Part shown: positions 1 through 8,394 of the stretch, in pieces | Numbering within the stretch: position 1 is the first letter of the stretch | Layout of the letters: every line of letters starts with the position of its first letter | Assembly (NCBI GenBank): GCA_024281095.1 | Contig: JAMXLJ010000159.1 | Location: 1 to 64,000 of the forward strand | DNA: 64,000 nt | From: Acidimicrobiia bacterium | GTDB lineage: Bacteria; Actinomycetota; Acidimicrobiia; IMCC26256; JAMXLJ01 | Reading direction: 5' to 3' | Program-made: the position numbers and the translations under genes | The notes under the pieces: generated by a model | Seen by the model: the letters and a program-made list of their open reading frames with translations, nothing else | What the model was told of the DNA's origin: nothing | The model's database searches: none

Positions 1-188
1 GTGGCGAGGTGGACGCCCTGGCCGGCAAGCTCGTCGAGGCGCTCGACGAGATCGAGGATGCGCTGGAGAAGTTCGACGCCGGCACCTACGGCACCTGCGA
101 ATCCTGCGGCCGGCCGATCTCGGAGGCCCGTCTCGAGGCGATGCCCGCGGCTCGCCTGTGCATCGAGTGCGCGTCGAAGCGACGCTGA
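1..188 (+). CDS. DksA/TraR-family C4 zinc-finger protein, C-terminal part
   Basis: The 5' end lies outside the window; the reading frame begins at base 3 and gives 61 residues before TGA at 186-188. The visible part has a helix rich in Asp/Glu followed by a zinc finger of the form CxxC-x17-CxxC (CESC ... CIEC) ending close to the stop, with the YGTCESCGRPI signature of the DksA/TraR family. Such proteins bind the secondary channel of RNA polymerase or serve as general stress regulators. The N-terminal coiled coil cannot be inspected, so DksA proper and the smaller TraR/YteA-like proteins cannot be told apart. Confidence 0.85.
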   Translation, partial: GEVDALAGKLVEALDEIEDALEKFDAGTYGTCESCGRPISEARLEAMPAARLCIECASKRR

Positions 189-257
189 CCGTGGACCGCT
201 GATCCCGGCGTCGCTTCCGTACCGTGACGGCGTGAGCCCGACGCCAGCGAGTCGTGC

Positions 258-917
258 GTGAGCGCGAGCACCCAGCAGCGCGTGATCTTCTTCGGCTGCC
301 TCGTGGTCGCGATCATCCTGCACGAGATCAGCCACGGCGTCGTCGCCTTGTGGTTCGGCGACGACACGGCGAAACGGGCCGGGCGCCTCACCCTCAACCC
401 GGTGCCGCACGTCGACCTGTTCGGGTCGATCATCCTCCCCGCGATGCTCGCGCTCTCTGGCGTCGTTGCGTTGGGGTGGGCCAAGCCCGTGCCCGTGGAT
501 CCCTCGAAGCTGCGCGACCCGCGCCGCCAGATGCTGTTCGTCGGTCTCGCCGGGCCCGCGACGAACCTGTTGCTCATGGCGGCCGCCGCGATCGGGACGC
601 GGGCGCTGCTCTCACAGTGGCAGGCCGCTCATCCGTTCGGGCCGTACCCGATCTTCGATGTCCCGCTCGTCGCCCAGGTGCTCTTCTGGTTCGCGCTGGT
701 GAACCTCTTCCTCGGGCTGTTCAATCTGTTGCCGATTCCGCCGCTCGACGGGTCGTCGTTGATCGAGCGGGTGCTCCCGCGGCAGTGGCTCGAGGGGTGG
801 TACCGGTTCCGCCCCTATGGACTCCTCGTCCTCATCCTTCTCGTGTTCTCCACCAACATCGTCGGGCACATCCTCCAGCCGTTCAAAGACGCGCTGTGGC
901 GCTTCGTCTGGTCGTGA
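258..917 (+). CDS. Site-2 protease family (M50) membrane metalloprotease
   Basis: 219 residues with about five hydrophobic segments. The first one carries the HExxH zinc site (HEISH, residues 22-26) and the third conserved element NLLPIPPLDG lies at 156-165, whose Asp is the third zinc ligand. Family members are intramembrane peptidases that cut membrane proteins, for example anti-sigma factors. The protein has no PDZ domain and matches the short Rip3/YwhC-like branch in size. The GTG start was chosen because the conserved core begins immediately after it. Its stop overlaps the start of the HD gene by four bases (GTGA), so the two are probably translated together. Confidence 0.9.
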   Translation: MSASTQQRVIFFGCLVVAIILHEISHGVVALWFGDDTAKRAGRLTLNPVPHVDLFGSIILPAMLALSGVVALGWAKPVPVDPSKLRDPRRQMLFVGLAGPATNLLLMAAAAIGTRALLSQWQAAHPFGPYPIFDVPLVAQVLFWFALVNLFLGLFNLLPIPPLDGSSLIERVLPRQWLEGWYRFRPYGLLVLILLVFSTNIVGHILQPFKDALWRFVWS

Positions 918-1444
918 AGCTCCGCCATCTTGCCCGCCGGTTCTTCGGAGCATTGCGTCCCGGGCCGCCGGCGCGTCCCGATCTCGAGTGGGTGGCCGGT
1001 GTGCTGTCACCCGCCGAGCTCACGCTGTGGAACCGCATGCCGAACCACGATCGCCGCCACTCGGCCGCGGTCGCGCGTCGGGTCGATGCGATGCTCGACG
1101 GCACCGCGCAGGCCGGGGACCGGCGCTGGCTCGCGGCCGCGCTCCTGCACGACGTCGGCAAGCTCGACAGCGGATTCGGCGTCCCGGGTCGCGTCGCCGC
1201 GACGGTCACCGCCGCGGCTGCCGGCCGCGACACCGCCCGCAGCTGGGTGGCACGGCGGGGGCTCCGGCGCCGGATCGGCCTCTACGTGGAGCACCCGCGC
1301 CTCGGTGCCGACATGATCCGGGTCGCCGGCGGTACCGAGGAGGCCGCGGCCTGGGCCGCCGCGCACCACACCCCCGACCGCTGGCCGACGCTGCCGGTGC
1401 CGCGTGTCGTCGTCGACGCGCTCGTGGCCGCCGACGACGACTGA
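914..1444 (+). CDS. HD-domain protein
   Basis: 176 residues starting at a GTG that overlaps the protease stop. It has the features of an HD phosphohydrolase: an early His-rich segment (HDRRHS, about 45-50), the metal-binding HD pair in ALLHDVGK (about 77-83), and later conserved His residues (EHPRLGAD and AAAHHTPDRW). HD proteins hydrolyse nucleotides or cyclic nucleotides. The substrate cannot be told from the sequence. Close coupling to the protease suggests a shared transcript, with trpS convergent downstream. Confidence 0.8.
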   Translation: MKLRHLARRFFGALRPGPPARPDLEWVAGVLSPAELTLWNRMPNHDRRHSAAVARRVDAMLDGTAQAGDRRWLAAALLHDVGKLDSGFGVPGRVAATVTAAAAGRDTARSWVARRGLRRRIGLYVEHPRLGADMIRVAGGTEEAAAWAAAHHTPDRWPTLPVPRVVVDALVAADDD

Positions 1445-1503
1445 CCTCACGCAACTGGCGTCACTTCCCGCGCAAGAAGCGCGTCGACCGACGCCGGAAC
1501 GGG

Positions 1504-2493
1504 CTACGAGCGGGGGAGCAGGCCGACCGCGGCGCGGATGCGCGCCATGACGGGCTCGGCGATCGCCTCGGCCTTCTCGGCACCGAGCTCGAGCACCCGG
1601 GTCACCTCCGACGGGTCGCGGGCCAGCTCCTCGTAGCGGTCCTGGAGCGGCCGCAGGTACTCCACGACCGCCTCGGCCGCGGAGGTCTTGAGCTTCCCGT
1701 AGCCCGAGCCGGCGAAGTCGGCCTCGGCCTGCTCGATCGTCGTGCCCGACGCCGCGGCAAGGATCTCGAGCAGGTTCGAGACGCCCGGCTTCTCTTCGGG
1801 CGCGTAGCGCACGTCGGTGCCGGAGTCGGTGACCGCAGACTTGATCTTCTTCGTGATCACCTGCGGCGGGTCGAGCAACAACAACGTGCCCTGGGGCGAC
1901 TCCGACGACTTCGACATCTTGGCCGTCGGGTTCTGCAGATCCTTCACGCGGGCGCCGACGGACGGGAACGTCGCGCGCGGCACCACGAGCGTGTCGCCGA
2001 AGCGGTGGTTGAACCGGATCGCGAGGTCGCGGGCCAGCTCGAGGTGCTGGCGTTGGTCCTCGCCGACGGGGACCTCGTCGACGTCGTAGGCGAGGATGTC
2101 GGCCGCCATGAGCACGGGGTAGTCGAACAGCCCCGCGCTCACGAAGTCCTGGGCCTCGCTCTTCTCCTTGAACTGCGTCATGCGGCGCAGCTCCCCGAAG
2201 CTGGCGACGCAGTTGAGAACCCACGTCAGCTCCGTGTGCACGCGTACGTGGCTCTGCACGAACAGGATGGTGCGCTCGGGGTCGATGCCTGCCGCGAGCA
2301 GCAGCATGGCCGTGCGTCTGGTCCGCTCCGCGAGCTCGGCGGGCTCGTAGGCGACGGTCATCGCGTGCAGGTCGACGACGCAGTGGATCGCGTCGCGCTC
2401 GTCCTGTTCGGCGACCCAGCGCTGCACGGCGCCGAGGTAGTTGCCGAGGTGCATGTCGCCCGTCGGTTGGATGCCGGAGAAGACACGCGCCAT
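1504..2493 (-). CDS. trpS: Tryptophan--tRNA ligase
   Basis: 329 residues, the usual size of bacterial TrpRS. The class I signatures are present: the HIGH-like HLGN at 15-18 inside PTGDMHLGNYLGA and KMSKS at 192-196. It charges tRNA-Trp with tryptophan using ATP in the cytoplasm. The start is supported by the family-typical opening MARVFSGIQPTG and by a TAGCCT box 9 bases upstream. It is transcribed against its upstream neighbour, the HD gene, and divergently from scpA. Confidence 0.97.
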   Translation of the reverse strand: MARVFSGIQPTGDMHLGNYLGAVQRWVAEQDERDAIHCVVDLHAMTVAYEPAELAERTRRTAMLLLAAGIDPERTILFVQSHVRVHTELTWVLNCVASFGELRRMTQFKEKSEAQDFVSAGLFDYPVLMAADILAYDVDEVPVGEDQRQHLELARDLAIRFNHRFGDTLVVPRATFPSVGARVKDLQNPTAKMSKSSESPQGTLLLLDPPQVITKKIKSAVTDSGTDVRYAPEEKPGVSNLLEILAAASGTTIEQAEADFAGSGYGKLKTSAAEAVVEYLRPLQDRYEELARDPSEVTRVLELGAEKAEAIAEPVMARIRAAVGLLPRS

Positions 2494-2502
2494 AGACGGC
2501 CG

Positions 2503-2508
2503 AGGCTA
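2503..2508 (-). promoter_or_regulatory. -10 element (TAGCCT) of trpS, near-leaderless
   Basis: TAGCCT on the minus strand ends 9 bases before the trpS ATG. With the usual 6-8 base distance from -10 to the transcription start, the mRNA would begin at or just before the start codon. No Shine-Dalgarno sequence fits in between. Confidence 0.45.
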
Positions 2509-2567
2509 CCTGGACCCTGCGTTGCGGCTGGTCACGTGAGGTGCGCTCGGTTCGGGTGCGCCTCCGG

Positions 2568-2573
2568 TAGCCT
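2568..2573 (+). promoter_or_regulatory. -10 element (TAGCCT) of scpA, leaderless
   Basis: TAGCCT followed by 7 bases and the scpA ATG. The spacing leaves no room for a ribosome binding site and decides for ATG 2581 rather than any upstream start in the long open frame. Confidence 0.5.
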
Positions 2574-2580
2574 GCACCCG

Positions 2581-3447
2581 ATGGCCTACGAGGTCGAGAC
2601 CGCGGTCTTCGAGGGTCCCTTCGACCTGCTCCTGCATCTCATCCTGAAGCAGGAGGTCGACCTCTGGGACATCTCGCTCTCGGCCATCGTCGACGCCTAC
2701 CTCACCGAGCTCGAGCGCATGGAGCACCTCGACCTCGACGTCGCAACCGAGTTCCTGTTGATCGCCGCGACGCTGGTCGAGCTCAAGGCACGGCGACTGC
2801 TCCCCGGCGCCGACGAGGTCGAGCTCGACGAGGAGCTGCTCCGCTTCGAAGAGCGCGACCTGCTGCTCGCGCGGCTCCTCGAGTGCAAGACGTTCAAGGA
2901 CGCCTCGAAGGCGCTCGAGCGCCGGCTCCGGCAGGCCTCGCGCAGCATGCCGCGTACCGCGGGCCCCGAAGAGCCGTTCCGCTCCCTCGCGCCCGACCCG
3001 CTGTCGTCGGTGACCGTCGACGCCTTCCTCGCCGCGGCCACGCGGGCGCTCACGCCGCCCGAGGAGCCGGTCGTCACGACCGATCACGTCGCGCCGGTGC
3101 GAGCGAGCGTGCGCGACGCCGTCGAGGCGATCCTGGCGAGACTTCCCGACGCCCGGCCCGTCTCGTTCCGCGAGCTCGTGGTCGGCATCACCGAACGGGT
3201 CGAGATCGTGGTGCGGTTCCTCGGCGTGCTCGAGCTGTTCAAGCAGGGGGTCGTCGACCTCGAGCAGACGGGCACGTTCGCCGAGCTGTCGGTCCGGCGC
3301 CTCGCGGAGGGCGAGAGCGCGCTCGACCAGATCAGCCTCGACGACTGGGACGACGGGCCGGCCGAGCCGCGTGCACCCGCGCCGTCGCCCGTCGCAGCGC
3401 CGGCAACGGTCGATCTCACGTCGGAGCACGTCGAGGTGAGCGGGTGA
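2581..3447 (+). CDS. scpA: Segregation and condensation protein A
   Basis: 288 residues. The N-terminus contains the kleisin hallmark FEGPFDLLLHLI (about 9-20), followed by the helical SMC-binding region, a variable middle and the C-terminal winged-helix region. ScpA bridges the SMC heads and together with ScpB forms the condensin that folds and segregates the chromosome. The open frame runs far upstream, but ATG 2581 sits directly after a -10 box and gives the family-typical start. Its stop overlaps scpB (GTGA), as is usual for this pair. Confidence 0.95.
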   Translation: MAYEVETAVFEGPFDLLLHLILKQEVDLWDISLSAIVDAYLTELERMEHLDLDVATEFLLIAATLVELKARRLLPGADEVELDEELLRFEERDLLLARLLECKTFKDASKALERRLRQASRSMPRTAGPEEPFRSLAPDPLSSVTVDAFLAAATRALTPPEEPVVTTDHVAPVRASVRDAVEAILARLPDARPVSFRELVVGITERVEIVVRFLGVLELFKQGVVDLEQTGTFAELSVRRLAEGESALDQISLDDWDDGPAEPRAPAPSPVAAPATVDLTSEHVEVSG

Positions 3448-4178
3448 GCGAAGCCGACGGCATCACCACGGACGCGCAGATCGACGCGCGCCGGGCCATC
3501 GAAGCGGTCGTGATGGCGGCGGTCGAGCCAGTGGAGCCGCGCCTGCTCGCCGAGCTCGTCGAGCTCCCCGTGACGCGCGTCGAAGAGCTGTGCGCCCGGC
3601 TCGCAGAGGAGTACGAGCACGAGGGACGCGGGTTCGTGCTCGTGCGAGTCGCGGGCGGTTACCGGTTCCAGACCCATCCCGACCAGGTCGCGTACGTCGA
3701 GCGCTTCGTGCTCGAAGGCCAGCACGCGCGGCTGTCGCCCGCGGCGCTCGAGACGCTCGCGATCGTGGCGTACAAGCAGCCGGTGTCGCGCGCGCAGGTG
3801 TCGGCAATCCGCGGTGTCGACGCGGACGGCGTGCTGCGCACGCTCGTCGCGCGCGGCTACGTCGCCGAGATCGGCCACGATCCCGGCCCCGGCCGGGCCA
3901 CGCTCTACGGGACCACCGCCGCGTTCCTCGAACGGCTCGGGCTCGACTCGTTGCGCGACCTTCCCGCTCTCGCCGACTTCGTGCCCGCGGCCGACGTCGT
4001 CGAGGCACTCGAGCGCGGGCTGCGCGTCGAGCGCGACGCGAGCGCGGCCGAGCACCCGGGCGACGTCGACGCGAACATCGACGCGGACCTCGAGATGGAC
4101 GCGGACGCCGCCGCCGATGGCGATTCCGATGGCGACGCCGGTGCGGTGCTCACCGACGAGGACGCTCCGAACGTCTGA
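3444..4178 (+). CDS. scpB: Segregation and condensation protein B
   Basis: 244 residues from a GTG overlapping the scpA stop. The two winged-helix domains of ScpB are visible (about 15-90 and 95-175), with the conserved LSPAALETLAIVAYKQPVSR segment. ScpB dimers stabilise the SMC-ScpA ring. The last 45 or so residues form an unusual Asp-rich tail made of DAD/DGD-like steps that looks like slipped-repeat DNA and is outside the conserved domain. The gene overlaps the likely start of the downstream pseudouridine synthase. Confidence 0.93.
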   Translation: MSEADGITTDAQIDARRAIEAVVMAAVEPVEPRLLAELVELPVTRVEELCARLAEEYEHEGRGFVLVRVAGGYRFQTHPDQVAYVERFVLEGQHARLSPAALETLAIVAYKQPVSRAQVSAIRGVDADGVLRTLVARGYVAEIGHDPGPGRATLYGTTAAFLERLGLDSLRDLPALADFVPAADVVEALERGLRVERDASAAEHPGDVDANIDADLEMDADAAADGDSDGDAGAVLTDEDAPNV

Positions 4179-4926
4179 TCCGGCCGAGCCGAGCGACGGT
4201 GTACGCGTCCAGAAGCTTCTCGCGCGCGCGGGCTTCGGTTCGCGCCGAGCGAGCGAGGCGCTGATCGCGGCGGGCCGGGTCACGGTCAACGGGGAGCCGG
4301 CCCAGCTCGGACGTCGCGTCGATCCGGCGACAGACCGGGTCGAGGTCGACGGCATCCCCGTCGTCGTCCGCGACGACTTCGTGTACTACCTCCTCAACAA
4401 GCCGCGGAAGGTCGTCACGACCGTGCGTGATCCCGAGGGTCGCAGCACCGTGCTCGATCTCGTTCCCCACGAGCCGCGCGTGTTTCCAGTCGGGCGGCTC
4501 GACTACGACACGGAGGGCCTGCTGATCCTGACCAACGACGGCGATCTCGCGCACCGGCTCACGCATCCCTCCCGCGGTGTGGAGAAGGAGTACCTCGCCG
4601 AGGTCGACGGGGTGCCCACCCGCGGTGCGCTACGGGCCCTCCGGGAGGGGATCGACCTCGACGACGGCCGCACCGCGCCGGCCCGCGCGCGCCTGGCCGA
4701 GACGCAAGGTGATGTCGCCGCCGTCGAGCTCGTGATCCACGAGGGCCGCAACCGCCAGGTGCGACGGATGCTCGAAGCCGTCGGTCATCCGGTTCGGCGT
4801 CTTGTGCGGACCCGTATCGGGCCCGTCGCCGACCGCGGTCTCACGCCGGGCACGTGGCGGTCGTTGACGCGCGACGAGGTGCGGCGGCTCTACGAGGCCA
4901 CGGGTCCCGCCGCGGGTGCCGACTAA
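4141..4926 (+). CDS. rluB: Ribosomal large-subunit pseudouridine synthase, RluB/RsuA family
   Basis: 261 residues from GTG 4141 (an in-frame ATG at 4129 is the alternative; both overlap the end of scpB). An S4 RNA-binding domain comes first (VRVQKLLARAGFGSRRASE), then the catalytic domain with GRLDYDTEGLLILTNDG, whose first Asp is the nucleophile of this family, and the C-terminal EGRNRQVRRMLEAVGH segment. The family isomerises uridine in 23S or 16S rRNA. The scpA-scpB-rluB order is widely conserved in Gram-positive bacteria, which supports RluB over RsuA. Confidence 0.92.
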   Translation: MRCSPTRTLRTSDPAEPSDGVRVQKLLARAGFGSRRASEALIAAGRVTVNGEPAQLGRRVDPATDRVEVDGIPVVVRDDFVYYLLNKPRKVVTTVRDPEGRSTVLDLVPHEPRVFPVGRLDYDTEGLLILTNDGDLAHRLTHPSRGVEKEYLAEVDGVPTRGALRALREGIDLDDGRTAPARARLAETQGDVAAVELVIHEGRNRQVRRMLEAVGHPVRRLVRTRIGPVADRGLTPGTWRSLTRDEVRRLYEATGPAAGAD

Positions 4927-4929
4927 CCT
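4924..4929 (+). promoter_or_regulatory. -10 element (TAACCT) of chorismate mutase gene, leaderless
   Basis: TAACCT overlaps the rluB stop codon and is followed by 7 bases and ATG 4937. The gene could therefore have its own leaderless transcript in addition to read-through from rluB. Confidence 0.45.
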
Positions 4930-4936
4930 CCACCTG

Positions 4937-5299
4937 ATGGGGTTGCTGGCGCTCCGAGGCGCGATCACGTGCGACGAGGACACGAAGGACGAGATCGACG
5001 CGAAGACGCAGCTGCTCGTGAAGGAGATGATGTCGCGCAACGACATCACCCACGACGACCTCGTCAGCATCATCTTCACTGCGACCGAGGACCTCACCGC
5101 CACGTTCCCCGCAACGGGGGCCCGGGCGCTCGGCCTGGGCGACGTGCCGCTCCTGTGCATGCGTGAGCTGAACGTCCGCGGCGGGATGCCACGGTGCATC
5201 CGCGTCCTCTTCCATTTCAACACCGACCACTCGCGCGACGAGCTCCGCCACGTGTACCTCGGTGACGCGCGCACGCTTCGCGACGACCTTCCGGAGTAG
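4937..5299 (+). CDS. aroH: Chorismate mutase, AroH type
   Basis: 120 residues, the normal length of the monofunctional AroH class. The opening LLALRGAITCDEDT contains the Arg and the Thr/Glu region of the trimeric active site; VPLLCMRELNVRGGMPRCIRV is the conserved active-site strand. It converts chorismate to prephenate for phenylalanine and tyrosine synthesis. ATG 4937 was preferred to an in-frame GTG at 4916 because AroH proteins begin just before the RGA motif. It lies directly upstream of tyrA, the next enzyme of the route. Confidence 0.92.
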   Translation: MGLLALRGAITCDEDTKDEIDAKTQLLVKEMMSRNDITHDDLVSIIFTATEDLTATFPATGARALGLGDVPLLCMRELNVRGGMPRCIRVLFHFNTDHSRDELRHVYLGDARTLRDDLPE

Positions 5300-5321
5300 T
5301 GGCGGTGCGCGACAGGTCACC

Positions 5322-6410
5322 ATGCGGCGCGTCGCGCTGATCGGCACCGGCCTCATCGGAGGCTCGATCGGCCTCGCCCTCGTCGGCAACGGCGTCGAGG
5401 TCCTCGGCTTCGACGCGCAACGGTCGCGCGCCGTGCGGGCCAAGGAGTTGGGGGCGGTGTCCGAGGTCGCGGAGAGCCTCGCCGGCGCGGTCGAGGGCGC
5501 CGACGCGGTCGTCGTCGCCATTCCGGTCGGTCGCGTCGCGGACGCGGTGATCGCCGCGCTCGAAGCCGGCGCGCCCCTCGTGACCGACGTCGGTTCCGTC
5601 AAGTCGCCGGTCGTCCGCCGTGTCGAGCAGGCCCGCCCCGACCTCGCGCCCCGCTTCGTCGGCGGCCACCCGATGGCCGGCTCCGAGCAGGAGGGCCTCG
5701 ACGGCGCCGATCCCGAGTTGTTCGAGGGTGCCACGTGGGTGCTCACCCCGACGGCCGCCACCGACCCTGAGGCGTTCGGCGCATTGCGCGGCCTCGTCGT
5801 GAGCCTCGGCGCGGAAGTGGTCGCCGTCACTCCGGAGCACCACGACGCGCTCGTCGCGGTGGTGAGCCACGTTCCGCAGCTCGCCGCGTCGACCTTGATG
5901 GACGTCGCCGCGGAGCAGGGCGAGCAGCACGCGACCCTGTTGCGCCTCGCGGCGGGGGGCTTTCGCGACATGACCCGCATCGCCTCGTCGCACCCCGGCA
6001 TCTGGCCCGACATCTGCGTGGCAAACCGCGACGCGATCGTCGCCGCGCTCGACGAGTACGTCGGTGCGCTCGCACGCGTGCGCGCGCTGGTCGACTCGGG
6101 GGACCGCGACGGTCTCCTCGACGTGCTGGAGCGGGCGCGGCGCGCTCGCCACAACCTCCCGGTCGGCGCCGCGGTGAGTGGCCCGCTGGTAGAGCTGCGG
6201 GTGCCCGTGCCCGACCGTCCGGGTGTGCTCGCGGAGGTGACCACGCTGGCGGGCCGGCTCGGCGTCAACATCTCCGACCTCGAGATCGCCCACTCGATGG
6301 AGGGCCAGGCCGGTGTGCTCGTGCTCGTCGTCGCGGAGTCGGGCGCGGGAGACCTCGAGCACGGGTTGAGCGAGCTCGGGTACCACGTGTCGCGAAGCGC
6401 GCTGCAGTGA
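5322..6410 (+). CDS. tyrA: Prephenate dehydrogenase with C-terminal ACT domain
   Basis: 362 residues. The N-terminal Rossmann segment RRVALIGTGLIGGSIGLAL (2-20) binds NAD(P). HPMAGSEQEG and the later LVAVVSHVPQL are the prephenate/arogenate dehydrogenase signatures. Residues from about 285 on form an ACT domain (VPDRPGVLAEVTTLAGRLGV), which suggests feedback control by an amino acid. It oxidatively decarboxylates prephenate on the way to tyrosine. ATG 5322 gives the glycine-rich loop at the correct distance. The stop overlaps the aroA start by four bases. Confidence 0.95.
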   Translation: MRRVALIGTGLIGGSIGLALVGNGVEVLGFDAQRSRAVRAKELGAVSEVAESLAGAVEGADAVVVAIPVGRVADAVIAALEAGAPLVTDVGSVKSPVVRRVEQARPDLAPRFVGGHPMAGSEQEGLDGADPELFEGATWVLTPTAATDPEAFGALRGLVVSLGAEVVAVTPEHHDALVAVVSHVPQLAASTLMDVAAEQGEQHATLLRLAAGGFRDMTRIASSHPGIWPDICVANRDAIVAALDEYVGALARVRALVDSGDRDGLLDVLERARRARHNLPVGAAVSGPLVELRVPVPDRPGVLAEVTTLAGRLGVNISDLEIAHSMEGQAGVLVLVVAESGAGDLEHGLSELGYHVSRSALQ

Positions 6411-7714
6411 GCGGCCGGCACGAGCTCGTGATCGCAGGCGGCGCGCCGCTGCGGGGCCGGCTGCGGCTTCCGGGCGACAAGTCGATCTCGCACCGCGCGT
6501 TGCTGTTCGCCGCGATGGCGGACGGCCAGAGTCGCATCACGCATCTCGCCGACGGCGACGACGTCGGGCGCACGCGTCACGCGATCGCGCGGCTCGGCGT
6601 GCGCATCCGCGACGTCCCCGACGCCGCCGGTGTGGCGATCAACGCTCGCGGCGTCGACGCGTTGCACGAGCCGCACACCGTCGTCGAATGCGGCAACTCG
6701 GGCACGAGCATGCGTCTCCTGCTCGGACTGCTCGCGGGTCGTCCCTTCTTCAGTGTGCTCACGGGCGACGATTCGCTGAACCGCCGCCCGATGGCGCGGG
6801 TCACCGAGCCCTTGCGGCGGATGGGCGCGCAGATCGACGGCCGCGACGGCGCGCAGTTCGCGCCGCTGTCCGTGCGCGGTGGCGGCCTGCAGGGCGCGCG
6901 GCTCGAACTCCACGTTGCGAGCGCGCAGGTGAAGTCGGCACTGGTGCTCGCCGGACTGCAAGCGGAGGGTGTGACGGAGATCGTCGAACCGGCGGCGAGC
7001 CGTGATCACACCGAACGCATGCTGGCGGCGTTCGGCGCGCCCGTACAGGCCGCCGGCACCACGGTTCACGTCGAGCGGGGCGCGCCCTCATCGTTCGAGC
7101 TCGACGTGCCCGGCGACCCGTCATCGGCCGCGTTCTTCGTCGTCGCCGCGTGCATCACGCCGGGCTCCGACATCGTGCTCGAAGAGGTCGCGCTCAATCC
7201 CAACCGCATCCGCTACATCGACGTGTTGACGCGCATGGGCGCCGACATTGACGTGACCGCCACGGGTGAACGGGCCGGCGAGCCTGTCGGCGACATCCGT
7301 GTGCGCTCGTCGGAGCTGACCGGCACGGTCGTCGCGGGCGACGAGGTGCCGGCCGTCCAGGACGAGATTCCCGTGCTCGCGGTCGCGGCCGCGTTCGCCG
7401 ACGGGATCAGCGAGTTCCGCGACGCGGCGGAGCTGCGGGTCAAGGAGAGCGATCGCATCGCAACGATGGAGCAGGAGCTGACGCAGCTCGGAGTGGGTGT
7501 CGAGACACAGCGTGACGCGCTCCTCGTACGCGGCGGCCACCCGCGTACCGGCCTGCTGAAGAGTCACGGCGACCACCGGGTCGCGATGGCGGCCGCGGTC
7601 GCCGCGGTCGCGCTCGCGGGGGAGACAACCGTGCGGGGCTGGCAGGCGGTCGGCATCTCGTACCCGGGTTTCGTCGACGACCTCGTGGCCCTCGGCGGCG
7701 AGGTGGCGCAGTGA
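6407..7714 (+). CDS. aroA: 3-phosphoshikimate 1-carboxyvinyltransferase (EPSP synthase)
   Basis: 435 residues, full length. GDKSISHR (23-30) holds the catalytic Lys and substrate-binding Ser/His; ECGNSGTSMRLLLG is the first family signature and RVKESDRI the second; HGDHRVAMA follows near the C-terminus. It joins shikimate 3-phosphate and PEP. The GTG start overlaps the tyrA stop, and the aroA stop overlaps cmk in the same way, so tyrA-aroA-cmk-plsC behave as one translationally coupled operon. Confidence 0.97.
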   Translation: MSGRHELVIAGGAPLRGRLRLPGDKSISHRALLFAAMADGQSRITHLADGDDVGRTRHAIARLGVRIRDVPDAAGVAINARGVDALHEPHTVVECGNSGTSMRLLLGLLAGRPFFSVLTGDDSLNRRPMARVTEPLRRMGAQIDGRDGAQFAPLSVRGGGLQGARLELHVASAQVKSALVLAGLQAEGVTEIVEPAASRDHTERMLAAFGAPVQAAGTTVHVERGAPSSFELDVPGDPSSAAFFVVAACITPGSDIVLEEVALNPNRIRYIDVLTRMGADIDVTATGERAGEPVGDIRVRSSELTGTVVAGDEVPAVQDEIPVLAVAAAFADGISEFRDAAELRVKESDRIATMEQELTQLGVGVETQRDALLVRGGHPRTGLLKSHGDHRVAMAAAVAAVALAGETTVRGWQAVGISYPGFVDDLVALGGEVAQ

Positions 7715-8394
7715 GCGACGCCCACTCCCATCCGACGGTGGTCGCAGTGGACGGGCCGTCGGGGTCGGGGAAGTCCACGGTGTCGCGCGGCGTCGCCGAC
7801 GCGCTGGGTCTGCACGTGCTCGACACCGGCGCGATGTACCGGGCCGTCACACTGGCGATGTTGGAACGGGGGCTCGACCCGTCGGACGAAAAAGCGGCCG
7901 CGTCGACCGCGCGCGATGCGCGCATCGACGTCGACGACGGCCGGGTGCAACTCGACGGCCGCGACGTGGGCACCGCCATCCGGGGGCCCGACGTCACGGC
8001 TGCCGTCTCGACGGTGTCCGCCCATCCCGGCGTGCGCAAGGTGCTCGTCGACCGCCAGCGCGACTGGGTTGCGCGTCACGGCGGCGGTGTGGTCGAGGGT
8101 CGCGACATCGGCACGGTCGTGTTCCCCGATGCCGCCGTGAAGGTGTTCCTCACCGCCAGTGACGACGAACGGGCCCGGCGGCGCCAGCGCGACGAACGGG
8201 CTGCGCACCGTGAAGTCGATGTCGGCGAGGTTCGCGACGCGCTCGAGCGCCGCGACCGACTCGACACCACGCGCGCCATGTCGCCGTTGCGCAAAGCCGA
8301 CGACGCCTTGCTCGTCGACACCACCGACCGCGACGCGAGCGACGTGATCGCCGAGATCGTCGACCGCGTGGAAGCGGGCCGGGCGCGGTCGTGA
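7711..8394 (+). CDS. cmk: Cytidylate kinase
   Basis: 227 residues. The P-loop GPSGSGKS lies at 15-22, followed by LDTGAMYRAVTLA (CMP binding) and EGRDIGTVVFPDA, both typical of (d)CMP kinase. It phosphorylates CMP and dCMP using ATP. The GTG start overlaps aroA by four bases and the stop overlaps plsC. The aroA-cmk pairing is common in bacteria. Confidence 0.96.
   Translation: MSDAHSHPTVVAVDGPSGSGKSTVSRGVADALGLHVLDTGAMYRAVTLAMLERGLDPSDEKAAASTARDARIDVDDGRVQLDGRDVGTAIRGPDVTAAVSTVSAHPGVRKVLVDRQRDWVARHGGGVVEGRDIGTVVFPDAAVKVFLTASDDERARRRQRDERAAHREVDVGEVRDALERRDRLDTTRAMSPLRKADDALLVDTTDRDASDVIAEIVDRVEAGRARS

Noticed and set aside
1007-2224. 405-codon minus-strand frame opposite the HD protein and overlapping trpS
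   Set aside because: It runs in the same strand as trpS but in another frame, with Arg/Gly-rich composition and no motif. A shadow frame.
4841-7069. Open frame of 742 codons on the minus strand opposite aroH, tyrA and aroA
   Set aside because: It has no family signature and lies entirely over genes with strong motifs. GC-rich DNA keeps antisense frames open.
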